Source: Tetrahymena elliotti 4EA (Eukaryota; Ciliophora; Oligohymenophorea; Hymenostomatida; Tetrahymenidae). Taken from it: a stretch of 64,000 nt of DNA. The notes under the pieces are model-generated. The model worked only from the letters and a program-made list of their open reading frames with translations, searched no databases and had not been told where the DNA came from. Positions 49,034 to 61,300 of the stretch are shown piece after piece. The stretch spans positions 678,130 to 742,129 of the forward strand of contig JH720313.1 of the NCBI GenBank assembly GCA_000231825.2, read 5' to 3'. Each line of letters starts with the position of its first letter. The stretch's first letter is position 1. The position numbers and the translations under genes are program-made.

Positions 49034-52000
49034 ATGAGTTTAGAACTAGATTATTCTATTTAGGCATTCAAAATTTTAGCAAGAATTTTTTTTTTATAGC
49101 TGCTATGTCTTCTTCTCTTTGCTTATGGATTATTCTTTTTCCATAAACAGTTAAGTTTAGAAAGCAAGTAGGATCTTTAATCATTTGTAAAAAGAGATGA
49201 ATGGTTTGAACTATAGTAGCATGAAACTATAGGACTCTTTATTTTAGAAGGAAAAGATTCTTTAATGGATTTGAAGCTTCCTTCTAATATATACAATGTT
49301 ACATTTAATGTAAAAAGAGAGCCCTAATGTTATGACGGATAAGAAATTATAGCATTAATGACTGGTAGTTATTCTTCCTTATTAGAATATGTTTATTCAC
49401 AAGACAAAGTAATTATTGAAAAGTACTTTAAAATATTCTTCTTTTCTATTAATTGAAACAGCTTATTGAGGATAGCATATTTCATTAGCTTAACCACACT
49501 TAAAAGTAGATTGTATATATAGGGGAATAAACATTTTGGTAAGATTTGTTTCCTCATATGACACACTCTGAATACAACAGTGAAAAAGATTTAAAGTAAA
49601 TTTTAACCTCAAATGAAAGCTTCAAAGTAGATTTTATAATAGGTAAGATTGTTAACATTTATTAAAATTATTTTGTAAAATAGGAAGTTAAACAAACACA
49701 TTATTTTATTTTAAAAATTAAATAGGATTGATTGAAAATATTTAAGAGTTTTATTAGTAAATTAAACAGTCTCTTTAGGGATTTAAGAAAAAAACACTTA
49801 TTCTAGTTTTAGAATGTAAATATTCATTTAAATCATAGTAAAAAATCATTTTTAAATTATTAAATAATTTATTTGGAAATAGAGGATGAATGTAGTATTT
49901 ATGGATCAAGATAAAGTAGGCTTACAGCATATAGTAATACTTAATTTCAAAAAATAGTTTAATTGCCTGATTTAGAAAGAGAAGAAATTGATTTGACTAG
50001 CACCTTATCAGCAATTATGGGTATTCCTATTCCTTTTTGTAATTTTGGTTAGGTTATTCCAGAGCTTTATTCTTCTGATATGGATTTAGAATTAGATGGA
50101 GAAAATTATAGTAAAGAATTAAGGACATGGTACACTGTTTTCTACCATATTCTTCTTAACTCTCATTAAATGGAACATTACATATCATAATTCTAAAAAT
50201 ATTATCCACTATTCTTTAATGCTGAAAAATTTTAATCAATAAAAAATGAAATAGAAAATTTATAAAAAAGTTTTTCAAACATATTAGATGATATTTAGCC
50301 AGGCTAAAAAGGAAGTAAATAGGAGTAAGTAGTTATATAAAAAATAAAAGACTAAATAAAGTCATTTAGATTAGCAATGAAATAAATGGAATTGATGATT
50401 TAATAAAGTAATTTTGGTTAGTTCCACTTAATGGTTTTTGGATTAGTCTTTTTCATAATAGCCTTTTCTTATTTGCTCATCACCGAATTTAAAAGCTAAC
50501 AAAACTTACAACTCTTCACTAAATTAATTAAATCTGCCTTTTATTTCAATCATACATCACCTGTTTAATATAATTTCAATATTATCTTAACAATCTTCCT
50601 CGCTCTTACATTTATCTTTATCAGAAATGGTAATTTATTGATAAGCATAACTTTAGATTTTTAATTCTTAATTTGAATAAAATGTTAAAAAATATTTTTT
50701 ATGTTTAATTTTAATACAAATAAAAATATTTTTGGAAATATGGCTTATTAATTCAGTGAACCAAAAGATTTCAATTCATAAAATTATTCAAATTGTTTAT
50801 AAATAAATGATTTATTTATAAAATTATAGATTATTTGATTTTAATTGCTGATATAATCCTTCATGGAGTCTTACTACTTAATCTTGACTAAGGGAAGATA
50901 AAAAAGTATCTATTCTTGAGTTCTGTAAATATAACAATTAATGCTAAATGCTTAGGTTTAATAAAGATAAATTGGGCTTTAAAATTAGCAGACACTATTG
51001 GAATTCATTATTTATTTGACATAATGTGCTTTTTTGTGATAGTTTTTTTTGCTTTTAAGGTTCTCTCAACCATCTATTTTATTGAAATAGAATTTCTACA
51101 GGAAACCAAAAAGAAAAGAATTTTTAAAGTCTTGATAGTTATATCGCTAATAAATATAATATTAAGTGGATTACAATATTTCTTTAATGGAATTATTTCT
51201 CATGATAAGGCATCATTTTTAATTATGGTTTTCTTTACTATTGTTTCTTCTATTTTGGTTAGACCATTTGTTTATAAATCTGAAGACTTTAACAAACTCA
51301 ACTGTGAGGCAAAGTGGATATTAGTAAGTATAAATGTTTTACCTTTAGTGTTTTTGGATACTCATAATGAACATATTTTTATAATATTAATACTTTATCT
51401 GTACTAGTTATTCAACTTCTTCCATTTAATCAAGAATGCAGGCTATCTTAATTCATCTATGCAAGTATGCTATTTGATATTTTTGACTATTGTAATATTC
51501 TAGAAAGGTATGCTTGGTACTATTGAAATGGGTTCTCTCAAGAATGCTATTCATATAGATCATCATCATGAACATGAAGAGAGTAATATAGTAATTCACA
51601 GTGAAAAAAATTAAAGTAATACTTCTAATGGAACTGCTTTGTTCTCCTTTATTTCTAATTGTATACAAATAGGAGCAGCTCCAATTATTTTAGGCGGAAT
51701 TTTCCCGGTATTTTAAAAAATTGCTAACAAAGCAAAGACTATTCCAAGAGAAAAATTTATGAACCAAAGTATTCTAAAATTATTATTTGACTAAGATCTC
51801 TTCCTTAGCATTGAAAATAACTATTCAACAAGTCTTCAAAACTTGATTACTTATCTTCTCCTTCTTGTGATAATCCTCTCACTAAGAATAATATTTGTGC
51901 TCTCAAATCTTATCTTAAACTATTCATCAAACTTCAATTTATTTAGATTCTGCAAAGAAATCTTTATATTTGAGATAATTAACTTTATTTTCATTTATAT

Positions 52001-52226
52001 AACCATATTAGGTTGTATTCACCTATTTGTCCAACTGAATCAAAATGACTAAAACATGTATGAACTTAAATTGCAATCTGATGATTAACATAATGAAAAA
52101 ACAAAAAATAACAAATCAATTTCATTTAATACAAGTAATGAATCTGAATTGTTTGAAGTCAATAATAGAATGAAAAGAGAAGATTCTTTAAATGAACAGA
52201 GTGCAACTTAAGATGATGAAATATGA
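49034..52226 (+). CDS. PIG-O-like GPI ethanolamine-phosphate transferase homologue, probably catalytically inactive (929 aa)
   Basis: ATG 49034, introns at 49409-49461, 49643-49725, 49816-49882 and 50630-50829, and TGA 52224-52226 give exactly 930 codons. An N-terminal membrane anchor (residues about 13-37) precedes a lumenal domain, then many hydrophobic spans from about residue 396. Landmarks of the PIG-O/Gpi13 family are recognisable: IIALMTGSYSSLLE, LIEDSIFHQL followed by IVYIGEQTFWQDLFPHM, and LSAIMGIPIPFCNFGQVIPELY (about residue 262). In active relatives the alkaline-phosphatase-like domain carries a metal-binding Asp after the first strand, a nucleophile Thr before the TTG motif, a DHxGH-type segment and GDHGM. 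Here the corresponding places read FILEGKDS, QEIIALMTGS, IIGLIENIQ and VLEQDEC, and the domain is about 100 residues short. So the fold seems kept but the metal site lost. It may be an ER accessory subunit. Confidence 0.8.
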
Positions 52227-52771
52227 AAGTATTAATAATAAAATTAGTTTATTAGTATATTATTATTGATATTTAAAAAAATGTCTTAAAAATTAAAAAT
52301 ACTAAAATATTATTTAAATGAGTTCATTTTTTATTTAAAACATTCACTTTAATCTTAATTTATTTAAAACTTTTGTTTTGACTTAAATCTATATCCTTTT
52401 TTAAAATCTTTAAATTAAATTATTGTTATATTCAACATTTATTACTTTTAACTTAGAAATTTATTTTATTAACTTTTTAAAAAATGCTATTTAATTGTTT
52501 TTTTTTGTTTAACATATTTACCTTGATACTAATTTGCAACACTCCTAAGATTCTAAAGAAAATTTTGTATATATTATGGTCAAGATTAAAAAAATCACTT
52601 TGCAGTGAGTATTACATATTATGGAATAATTAGAGGAGATAATATTCTAATTCATTTTGATTGTTTTGACAAAAGAAAATTATCAATTATGATACTATTA
52701 TAATAAAGGAATAATAATTGATATTATAAATTTATTATTTATAGCTTATATTAATTTTTATAACTAAGCAT

Positions 52772-53326
52772 ATGAATTTATATTAGATATAGTGTTTGAA
52801 TAGGATTTTTAAGAGGGAATAAATTTTTGAAATTAAAAATATCGCGGCTGACTATGAATATTTTAATTTGGAAGTGAGAGGATATGAGGTGTATTTAGAA
52901 ATATGGCTAAATGTTTAAATGAGACCAATTTAGTTAGAATTCCTAAGACAAAAATTATAAAATCTTAGTACTATGTAAACTAAATAATAAAAGTATTCAT
53001 ATAAATTTATTGTAGAACTTTTTTAACGTATAATTTTGAATTCCTTTGTTTTAATGAATCAAGCGGAATAAAAAATATCAATTCGACTATTAATAAATAT
53101 AGGGGTATAAGGCATAAGTAATTTTTTAAAACATAAGTGTGGCAATTTTTTAAATAGATCATTGATTACTCTATCTATTTCATTTTTTTTACTAGTTGAA
53201 TATTTAAATAATTGTTCTAAAAATAACGCTATTTTTAAATAAAAATAGACTAACACTATTCATTTTTTTAGAAAATAAATAGTAAATTGTGACATGAACA
53301 AAGATATTTTATATGGTTAATTTTGA
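52772..53326 (+). CDS. Weak hypothetical frame, 184 aa
   Basis: ATG 52772 opens 185 codons to TGA 53324-53326 with no intron. The middle reads plausibly (NIAADYEYFNLEVRGYEVY, then LEIWLNVQMRPIQLEFLRQ), with a hydrophobic stretch near residue 130 (SLITLSISFFLLVEYL). No family is recognised. With TGA as the only stop, a frame of this length can occur by chance in AT-rich DNA, so this is a candidate only. An antisense frame at 53059-53256 also ends in TGA and is considered less likely. Confidence 0.3.
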
Positions 53327-54424
53327 ATATTTTTTGGTGGGAACATATATATCAAATTAAATCAACATATTTAGTACTTTGATAAAATATTTATCTCTTT
53401 GTAACATAACTTTTTCTGGATTTTGAGTATGTTTTTGGGGGTAAAAGAAATTTTTAAGTATTGATAAATAAATCATCTTTATTTACGAATGAAGAGTGTT
53501 TATTTTTTTTGCTAAATAAATTATAAAAAATACATGAATGTATATAATTTATTGAAAAATGCGCCACCAAGTAATTTAAAACTGTTGAAAATCAATCTGT
53601 CTATATTTTTTCTAATCCAAACATTGAAATAAAATTTATTTGGAGCTAAACTGCAATATTAAATATTTTTCAAATTTCCAAAGAGAGTTTAAATTTTGAT
53701 GATTTACAGTCTTGTGACATTAAATACTTTTGGAGTGTAATCCACCAGAAAAAGTAGCTTGTTATCAGTATCTTTTTGATTTAAAAACAAACAAATTCAG
53801 AAATATCTTGTATTAAGATTACTTATCAATTATTTCCTTTTTTAATTTAGAAGTATTTTAATGATAACTCCGAAACTTTTTAATATGCAAAAATTAATTA
53901 AATTCATTTAAATGCGTATATGATTGATACCTCATTCTTTTCTTTTTTTTGCTATCTATTTTTCTTTATTTAGTGGTAGTATCTTATTTAGCCATATAAA
54001 ATGACTCATTTTATTTCATTAACTTTATAATTCTCCAATTTGATTCCAAATGTCAATTCAACCTTTACCTATCTTAAATGAACATCTTATGTTCAATTTT
54101 TTTCTTTTCTGATTCCCATTTTTTAACTAACTATCATTTAGGAGAAAAAAAACTTCTATTTAGTTTTATAAAACTAAAAGCTAATAACCTTTTTTCGTTT
54201 GTATGTATATTTAAGATTTGTTAACAATATTTCCAAATATTTTAACTGAATTTAAGAATATTTCCTAAATTTAAAACATGAATTCTTATTTCTACTATTC
54301 TTATACAACTAATATTATTTCTGTTTACAAACAAGTTTAAAAACAGAAAGAAAACAATAAAGTTGATTTAAATAAATAATATAAAGTTGATAGCACTAAA
54401 GAGAAATTTAAATTTTTAATGAAG

Positions 54425-54456
54425 GCGCAAAACTGCCAATATTAAGAATTTTGCGC
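54425..54456. promoter_or_regulatory. E2F-like inverted pair upstream of RNR2
   Basis: GCGCAAAA (54425-54432) and its exact inverse TTTTGCGC (54449-54456) are separated by 16 nt, about 360 nt before the RNR2 start codon. GC-rich 8-mers are rare in these flanks. TTTTGCGC resembles the E2F/DP core, and ribonucleotide reductase genes are classic E2F/MBF targets at G1/S. Regulation is inferred, not shown. Confidence 0.55.
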
Positions 54457-54811
54457 TCATTGAGACGATATTTGAAAATCTGGAATTTAAATAATGAGAA
54501 ATTGGGATAGAAGATTGAATTATATTAATTATAAAATTAGAAACATTCATTTCTGCAAGACTTTCTTTCTCCTAAGAAATAAATAAGAAAAAAATTTAAT
54601 TAAAGAAAAAAGGATCAATCATCAAACGATTTTTCATATAATTAATTGCTGGTTAATAATAAATCATAAAAGAAATCTAAACTGCACTAAAATCTGCGAA
54701 AATAATTCATAATCTAATATAATAAAAATTTTACTTTGAACAACAACTACTAAATTCAAATTATAACGAATACACTAACAAACCCAATTTAAATTTAAAA
54801 AACTTACAATC

Positions 54812-56357
54812 ATGCAACAAATTGAACAAACCAACCAACAAGTCTTTGCTCCTTCTAATGTTGACTTAAAGCAAGCTGCTGACCCTAAAGTTAATAAGTA
54901 CTTAGCAGCTGGAACTAATCCCCTTCCTCTCTTGAAGTCCAAGAATGATGAAAACAAAGCTCCTAAGGAAGGTTATGAAGATGAACCCTTACTCAAGGAA
55001 AATCCTAACCGTTTTGTTCTCTTCCCTATCAAATACAATAAGGTTTGGGAAATGTACAAGAAGGAACTTGCTTCTTTCTGGACTGCTGATGAAATTGATT
55101 TATATCAAGACTTAAAAGATTGGGAGCGTCTCACAGATAATGAACGTCACTTCATCAAGTATGTTCTTGCTTTCTTCGCTGCCTCAGATGGTATCGTACT
55201 TGAAAATCTTGCTGAACAATTCATGTGTGAAGTTCAAATCCCTGAAGCTCGTGCCTTCTATGGATTCTAAATTGCTATGGAAAACATTCATTCAGAAACT
55301 TATTCTCTTTTGATTGATACTTATATTAAGGATGAAGCAGAAAAGGAATACCTTTTCAAGGCTTCTTAAAATGTTCCAGTAATTCACAAAAAAGCTTAAT
55401 GGGCTCTTAAGTGGATTAACAATAACGATAACTTTGCTTCTAGACTTATTGCCTTTGCTGCCATTGAAGGTATTTTCTTCAGTGGTAGTTTCTGTGCCAT
55501 CTTCTGGCTCAAGAAGCGTTCCTTAATGCCTGGTTTGACTTTCTCTAATGAACTTATCTCCAGAGATGAAGGTCTCCACACTGATTTTGCTTGTTTATTA
55601 TACTCCATGTTAGTCAAGAAGCTCTCTAAAGAAGAAATTTATGAAATAATCACCGAAGCTGTCGAAATTGAAAAGGAATTCATTTCTGAAGCTCTTCCTG
55701 TAGAATTAATTGGAATGAATAGCAATGTAATTATAAATTTATTCTAACATAATTTTAATTAAATTTTTTGTTTCAGGACACCCTATTTACTAAAAAACAA
55801 AGCAGCTATTTTTAATGCTTGTTCTTCAGTTTATTTTCTATTTACTCCTCCAACCTTAATTAAAGGAATCGAGCATTTTTATATTTACATAGGCTTAAAA
55901 AATATTTAACCAATAATATTTGTCCTACAATAATGCTTAATATTCTTATTTATTAATACTTACAATTAAGAATATTCCCAAAAATTTTACAGGCTGATAT
56001 ATAAAATCCCTTCTCGTTTATCTGTCTATTTTAATTGAATCCTGATACTAAATCATTAGCTTTTTTGAATAAAATATTAGAAAAAAATAGAATTTTCTAA
56101 ATAAACAAATTTTTAAACATTATTTTTTATTAATAAAATAGATGATGAAACAATACTTAGAATTCGTTGCTGACAGACTCTTATTCACATTAGGTGTACC
56201 CAAATTCTACAACAGTAAAAATCCCTTCGAATGGATGGATATGATTTGTATCCAAGGAAAGACTAACTTCTTTGAAAAGAGAGTTGGTGAATACTAAAAG
56301 GCTAACGTTATGTCTTCCAAAGAAGATAAAGTCTTCAGATTAAATGCTGATTTCTGA
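54812..56357 (+). CDS. RNR2: Ribonucleoside-diphosphate reductase small subunit R2 (376 aa)
   Basis: ATG 54812, one intron at 55727-56141 and TGA 56355-56357 give 377 codons. R2 holds the di-iron/tyrosyl-radical cofactor that drives reduction of ribonucleotides to dNTPs by the R1-R2 complex in the cytosol. Visible motifs: [33 protein letters not shown] with the first iron ligands, [15 protein letters not shown] with the radical Tyr and ligands Glu/His, a second ligand set in [12 protein letters not shown] and VEIEKEF, FVADRLL, and the C-terminal R1-docking tail ending FRLNADF. The length is normal for eukaryotic R2. Glutamine is often CAA here, whereas TAA/TAG dominate in neighbours, as expected for a highly expressed Tetrahymena gene. 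The 415-nt intron is long compared with most introns in this window. An E2F-like inverted pair lies upstream. Confidence 0.98.
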
Positions 56358-56766
56358 GAAAAATTTTATCATTTCAAATTAATAATTGATTGAACAACAA
56401 TAATCTTTTAAAATAATTAAATATTTAATCTTGCTCAAATATTAATGAGCATGGTGAGCTTCTTTCAAAAAATAAATATATAAAACAACTGATACTCAAA
56501 AAAAAAAACATAAAAATAAATCCCATAAAATATAAACAAATCTATAATTAATCATATACTTCTTACTATTCATTTTGTAATTTTATAGTCTATAAATTGT
56601 CAATAAATATTCCTTACAACGATTCATACAATACATTTTAATTCTTCAAAATTAAACCAAAATTTATTTTAAAAATAATTTTTTATTACCAAATAACTTT
56701 TTATTATTTTATTGGAATATCAATCAATATTAATTCACTATTAGGTAGGCTAGGTCATTTAGAGTG

Positions 56767-56802
56767 AACTCATTAAAAGGTTTCAATTTTAAAGTGTTTT
56801 AA
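56767..56802 (+). repeat. 36-nt sequence repeated exactly after the gap (57403-57438)
   Basis: The 36 nt beginning AACTCATTAAAAGGTTTC at 56767 recur without change at 57403-57438, immediately after the 100-N gap; the sequences diverge beyond. It is either a dispersed or tandem repeat, or a mis-joined contig end. Confidence 0.85.
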
Positions 56803-57302
56803 ATAAATTTTAAGTTTTAATTGAAATTTTTTTAATTATTCAAAAATTTTTGAAATAAAATTTTACCTCTAAATTATTTCTTAAATATTTTTCCTTTTTT
56901 ACAAATTAATAATACAATAAATAGAGAATTTTTAAAGCTTATGAAAATGCTAGATAGTTAAAACTTAGAAAACCTAAATTTAGAAAATGTATATTTTTTC
57001 TTTTTAAAATAAGAGCGAAAGGATTTTCCCTACACTTTTTGATTAAGTAATAACACACAATATTCTACCTCATTAAATATTCTATTGAATATAGAATACT
57101 GAGATCTCTTCTGATACTATCAAAAATTAATTTACATAAATACTCCCTAAGATAGAAAAATTAGTAGAAGAAAAACTTTAATTTAAAATTATTTTTTATT
57201 TCATACCAAAAATATTTTCCTTTTATTTTATTATTAATAAGATATTAACAAATACCTCAAATCAAAAAGCACTTTGTGTTATGATGTATTAAGAAAATAA
57301 AT

Positions 57303-57402
57303 NNNNNNNNNNNNNNNNNNNNNNNNNNNNNNNNNNNNNNNNNNNNNNNNNNNNNNNNNNNNNNNNNNNNNNNNNNNNNNNNNNNNNNNNNNNNNNNNNN
57401 NN
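57303..57402. other. Assembly gap, 100 N
   Basis: Exactly 100 N, the usual placeholder for a gap of unknown size. The sequence that resumes at 57403 copies 56767-56802. Confidence 0.97.
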
Positions 57403-58331
57403 AACTCATTAAAAGGTTTCAATTTTAAAGTGTTTTAATTTTTAAATTTAAATAAATTAAAAAATAAGAGTATTTTTAAAAAAAGCTTATTCCAAATTCT
57501 AATATATTAGTAGTTTTAAAAATAATCTAAATTTATTTTAAAAAAACAATTTCTAAATTTTATGAAAAAAAAAAATTCTGCATTTAAAATATTCAAAAAT
57601 TTCTCACTCAATTTTATTGAATCATTAAAAATAATTTATCTAAAAAAAAGAGAGATAGATATAATCTAATTTGATCTTAAAACAATTAATTAAATTAATT
57701 GCTTTGAATTTTATAACAATTATTTCAAATTAAATTAAGAACATAAATGAGAACTAGATCTAATATTGAGAAGGAATAACATGTTTATTTTTAGTATTTC
57801 TTTGACTTAAAAAAGTTCTTTTTTTGAAGTATTATGAAAAAAAAATAAATTTATTTACAATTGAAGATTTTAATATTTAATTAAGATAAAATTTTCTAAC
57901 TTCATCACAATATTTGATAATAATTATTCCTTGTTAACTTTATTTAACAGATATTAAGGTTTTAATTGATCTTTTATTTAATGCTAAACACTATTTAATT
58001 TATTTATTAAAAGTTTTTGTTTTTAAATTTTGATTAAAACATAATGTTTTATTAATGTTCCTCTCTTCTTTTTTATTTTACCAGCTGTATTTAAATTGGT
58101 TCATGATTTTCTTATTTCTTTTAATAAAATGATAAATAAAATTTAATAATTATGTTCAAATAAACTAGTAAAATATTTTTTGTGATAAATTTTTTATAAA
58201 AATGATAATAAAACTATTGCTCTTTTAAAAATGTTATGCTATTTGTTTAAAGTTAAATTGATAAATTATGAATTAATTAATACAAAGAAGCAAGAACTAA
58301 TTGAAAATAAAAAGCAACCAATTATTATTTA

Positions 58332-61300
58332 ATGAAGAAGTATCTCATATTTTTTTTATTTGTATTAAGATAATTATCAAAATAAATATCAGCTTCGAGC
58401 TAAGTTAATTTTGTATATAATTCGATTCCATTTAAAGAGTATGATATTAAGAGTAAAAATGGGACATCTAGTGACATTAAAGTGGCATCTTCTGCTGGAA
58501 TTGCAGTTATTGCAATTGGTTTAGGAGGAGTAATGATTATAGATAATGAATTTAAAAATTATTTTTATCAATCTCCAGATAATGGCTTTGTCTAAACCAT
58601 TTAAATAACAAAAGAAGCTAATTATATTCTAATTGGGATGGCTCAAAAATTATGCATTTTTTCAGTTAATAAGTCAAAATTTTCAATTAGTATGGTTAAT
58701 TAGATTAACAATCCAAACATTACAATAGTAGACATTTAGTTTAGTTAAAATGAGGAAATATTATTTATTGTGGGCTACTTAGGAATATTATAGTGGTATG
58801 ATGCAAGGGATATGAATAAGATTGGTAAGCTTGGAGAGCTAAACTATCCCTTAATGATATTTTACAAAGGATGTAATTCTCCAGGAAATGACCTGTTTTA
58901 CATTGTTGCTGATCAAGATGGATTATTAGCATTTAAAATTAATAAAGTTTTAGAAAATGAAAAACTGGAAGTAGATCTAACTAGAATATTGAGAAAAGAA
59001 GCTTAGTCTAGCTTTGTTAATTTTGCTGTTTAGAGTAATAATTTGTATGGTATTGCAATAGATATGTGGGAAGGAATTTTTATACTTTAAAATTTGAATG
59101 AATTAATTCTAGTAGGAGACAACATAGAAGAGTAGAACGAAAGTAAATTAATTAATAAATTGTTCATAAAAAAATAAAATGAAAAAAATAAATGTTTTTT
59201 GATATTCAAAAAATATTTAAAGTATTAAAGAAATTTTTGAAATATTGCGAAATAAAATAAATGGTTGATAGGAAAATATTTAAATTTTTACATTTTTGTT
59301 AATAATTTATTATGTTTTGATTAAGATAATTGTTCTATTATAAAATTAGAAATTGTTAAAATGATAAGATTAAATATTTCAACAAACTCAGAGTTTCTTA
59401 CTTCAATAGGTCTAAGTCATGATGATTCATTTTTATATGTCGGCGCAAGATCTTTAGGGATACTCATATATGATATTTAAAATGTTCTCACTCCAATATT
59501 TTTTTAACAGATTTAGTTAAATGGATAATCATTTTCAGTTGGGTTATCCCCTAAATTAAATTCTGATAGAAAAGATAAGTTTGATAACTAATTTATTTAT
59601 TATGGGAATTCATAATATGTTTATGTTTATTAAAAATAAGAGCCTTAGCTTTTTAACTTCATACCTAATTTATTCAATTATTAGCAGTCTCAAATATTTA
59701 CTGAAAGTTCTGCAACTTATAAATGGAGATGCACTGTTTCTAATAGTAATAATTACTTTTTAGGAGCTTTTGATACAGATGGTCTTTGTGTATTTAAAAT
59801 AGAAGTAAATTCATAAAATTTATAAATTCCCTCTAAAATGAAGCTATAATATTAGTTTGATAATGCTCTGTAATAAATAGTTAGTACAAATAATTTAAAA
59901 AAATTTAATTCTCAGTAAGAAATACCATGGGGTTTTTATATTGAAAACATATTATTTTCAAATGATGGTTAATACATTTTCTTTGCTTCCACATAATATG
60001 ATTTTAATATTATTGCTTATAAATTTAAAGTTATTGTCTCTCCTTAAGGAGATTATTCTTTCTAATTTGATAAGGCTTTGCATTATGATTAAGTTTATTA
60101 TTGTGAATAAATGGACCTAAGTGAAGATGAATTGCATGCTGTAATGTCATATCAAATAGGAATAGTTTTAGTAGATATTGTGAATTTTGAAGTTATTTCT
60201 ATGTATAATAGTTAAGGTATTGTAGGAAATTTCTGTGGAGCAGTTCTTTCACATGATAAAAATCATGTGCTGGCTGTCGTGAGAAACGTTGGATTGTTTA
60301 TTTATGATACTTCTGATATGAAGAATCCTTAATTAGTAAATTAATGGAAAACAAGTGGTGGAGAAACATTACTTAGGTCAAAAATAAATAAAATAATATA
60401 TTTAATTGACGGATTTAATGGAATAGTCCTGCTAGATTCAACTTAGCTTCCTAAAATAGTTGTGATGGGAAGTTTTTCAACTGTTGGTTGGGCTAATTTC
60501 ATTTCATTTACCAAAGATGAAAATTATGGGATATTATCTACCACAGATTCAGGAACTTTAACTTTGATAGATCTAACAGATAAATATAATTTAAAAATGA
60601 TAATGAAATCAACTATTAAGTCATAAAGCTCTACAGCAACTTGCTTAGGTAATTTTAACTAAATTTTTATTATCTTTTTATGGTAATTTTATTTAATAAA
60701 AGATTCAACTGGTATAAACTTTTTATTCTCTACAAGTAAATATGGTGTTAGACTGTTTAACTTGCAAAGTTAAGTTTTGATTCATGTTGAAAAGGAAACT
60801 TAAAAAGACATAACTGGAGACGTCAGTAAATTATAAAGCAATTAATTTTTCCTAATTGGTGAGTCGTATACTATTAGATTTACTTCACTTTATAGAAAAT
60901 CAAACCAAATTGTTTATTAAATCTATTACTACTACAACTTGCAGCTGAAAAGTCTACCATTCTGGATCACTATTGATCAAAATTAGAGTGACCCTAATTT
61001 GTAAATGGTGATAAACCTTACAATTCCAAAAGAATCTTTGGATACTTCTAATAGTACTAGTAGCTATTTAATATTAATTATATAAACATGTCTAAAGCTA
61101 AATGAAGATTCTTTTTTATATGATTATGAAGATATTACCACAAATTCAGAGGAAAGTAGTTTGATCTTTTAATTTTTAAAATATAATGGTTACTTAGATG
61201 GATTAAATTGCGCTACTGGCTTATTTGACTCAACTTAATAGTAATATTTAAACATTAATAGAGCTTTTAATGGAATGAATATTGAATAAAAAAGATTAAA

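Larger units (their letters stand above)
52227..54811. other. Intergenic stretch upstream of RNR2
   Basis: This 2.6 kb holds one weak plus-strand frame (52772-53326) and, near its end, the E2F-like inverted pair at 54425-54456. The rest is AT-rich without recognisable content. Confidence 0.55.
56358..58331. other. Intergenic stretch with assembly gap
   Basis: This is AT-rich DNA between RNR2 and the giant membrane protein gene. It contains a 100-N scaffold gap (57303-57402) and a 36-nt sequence present on both sides of it. No gene was seen. Confidence 0.6.
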
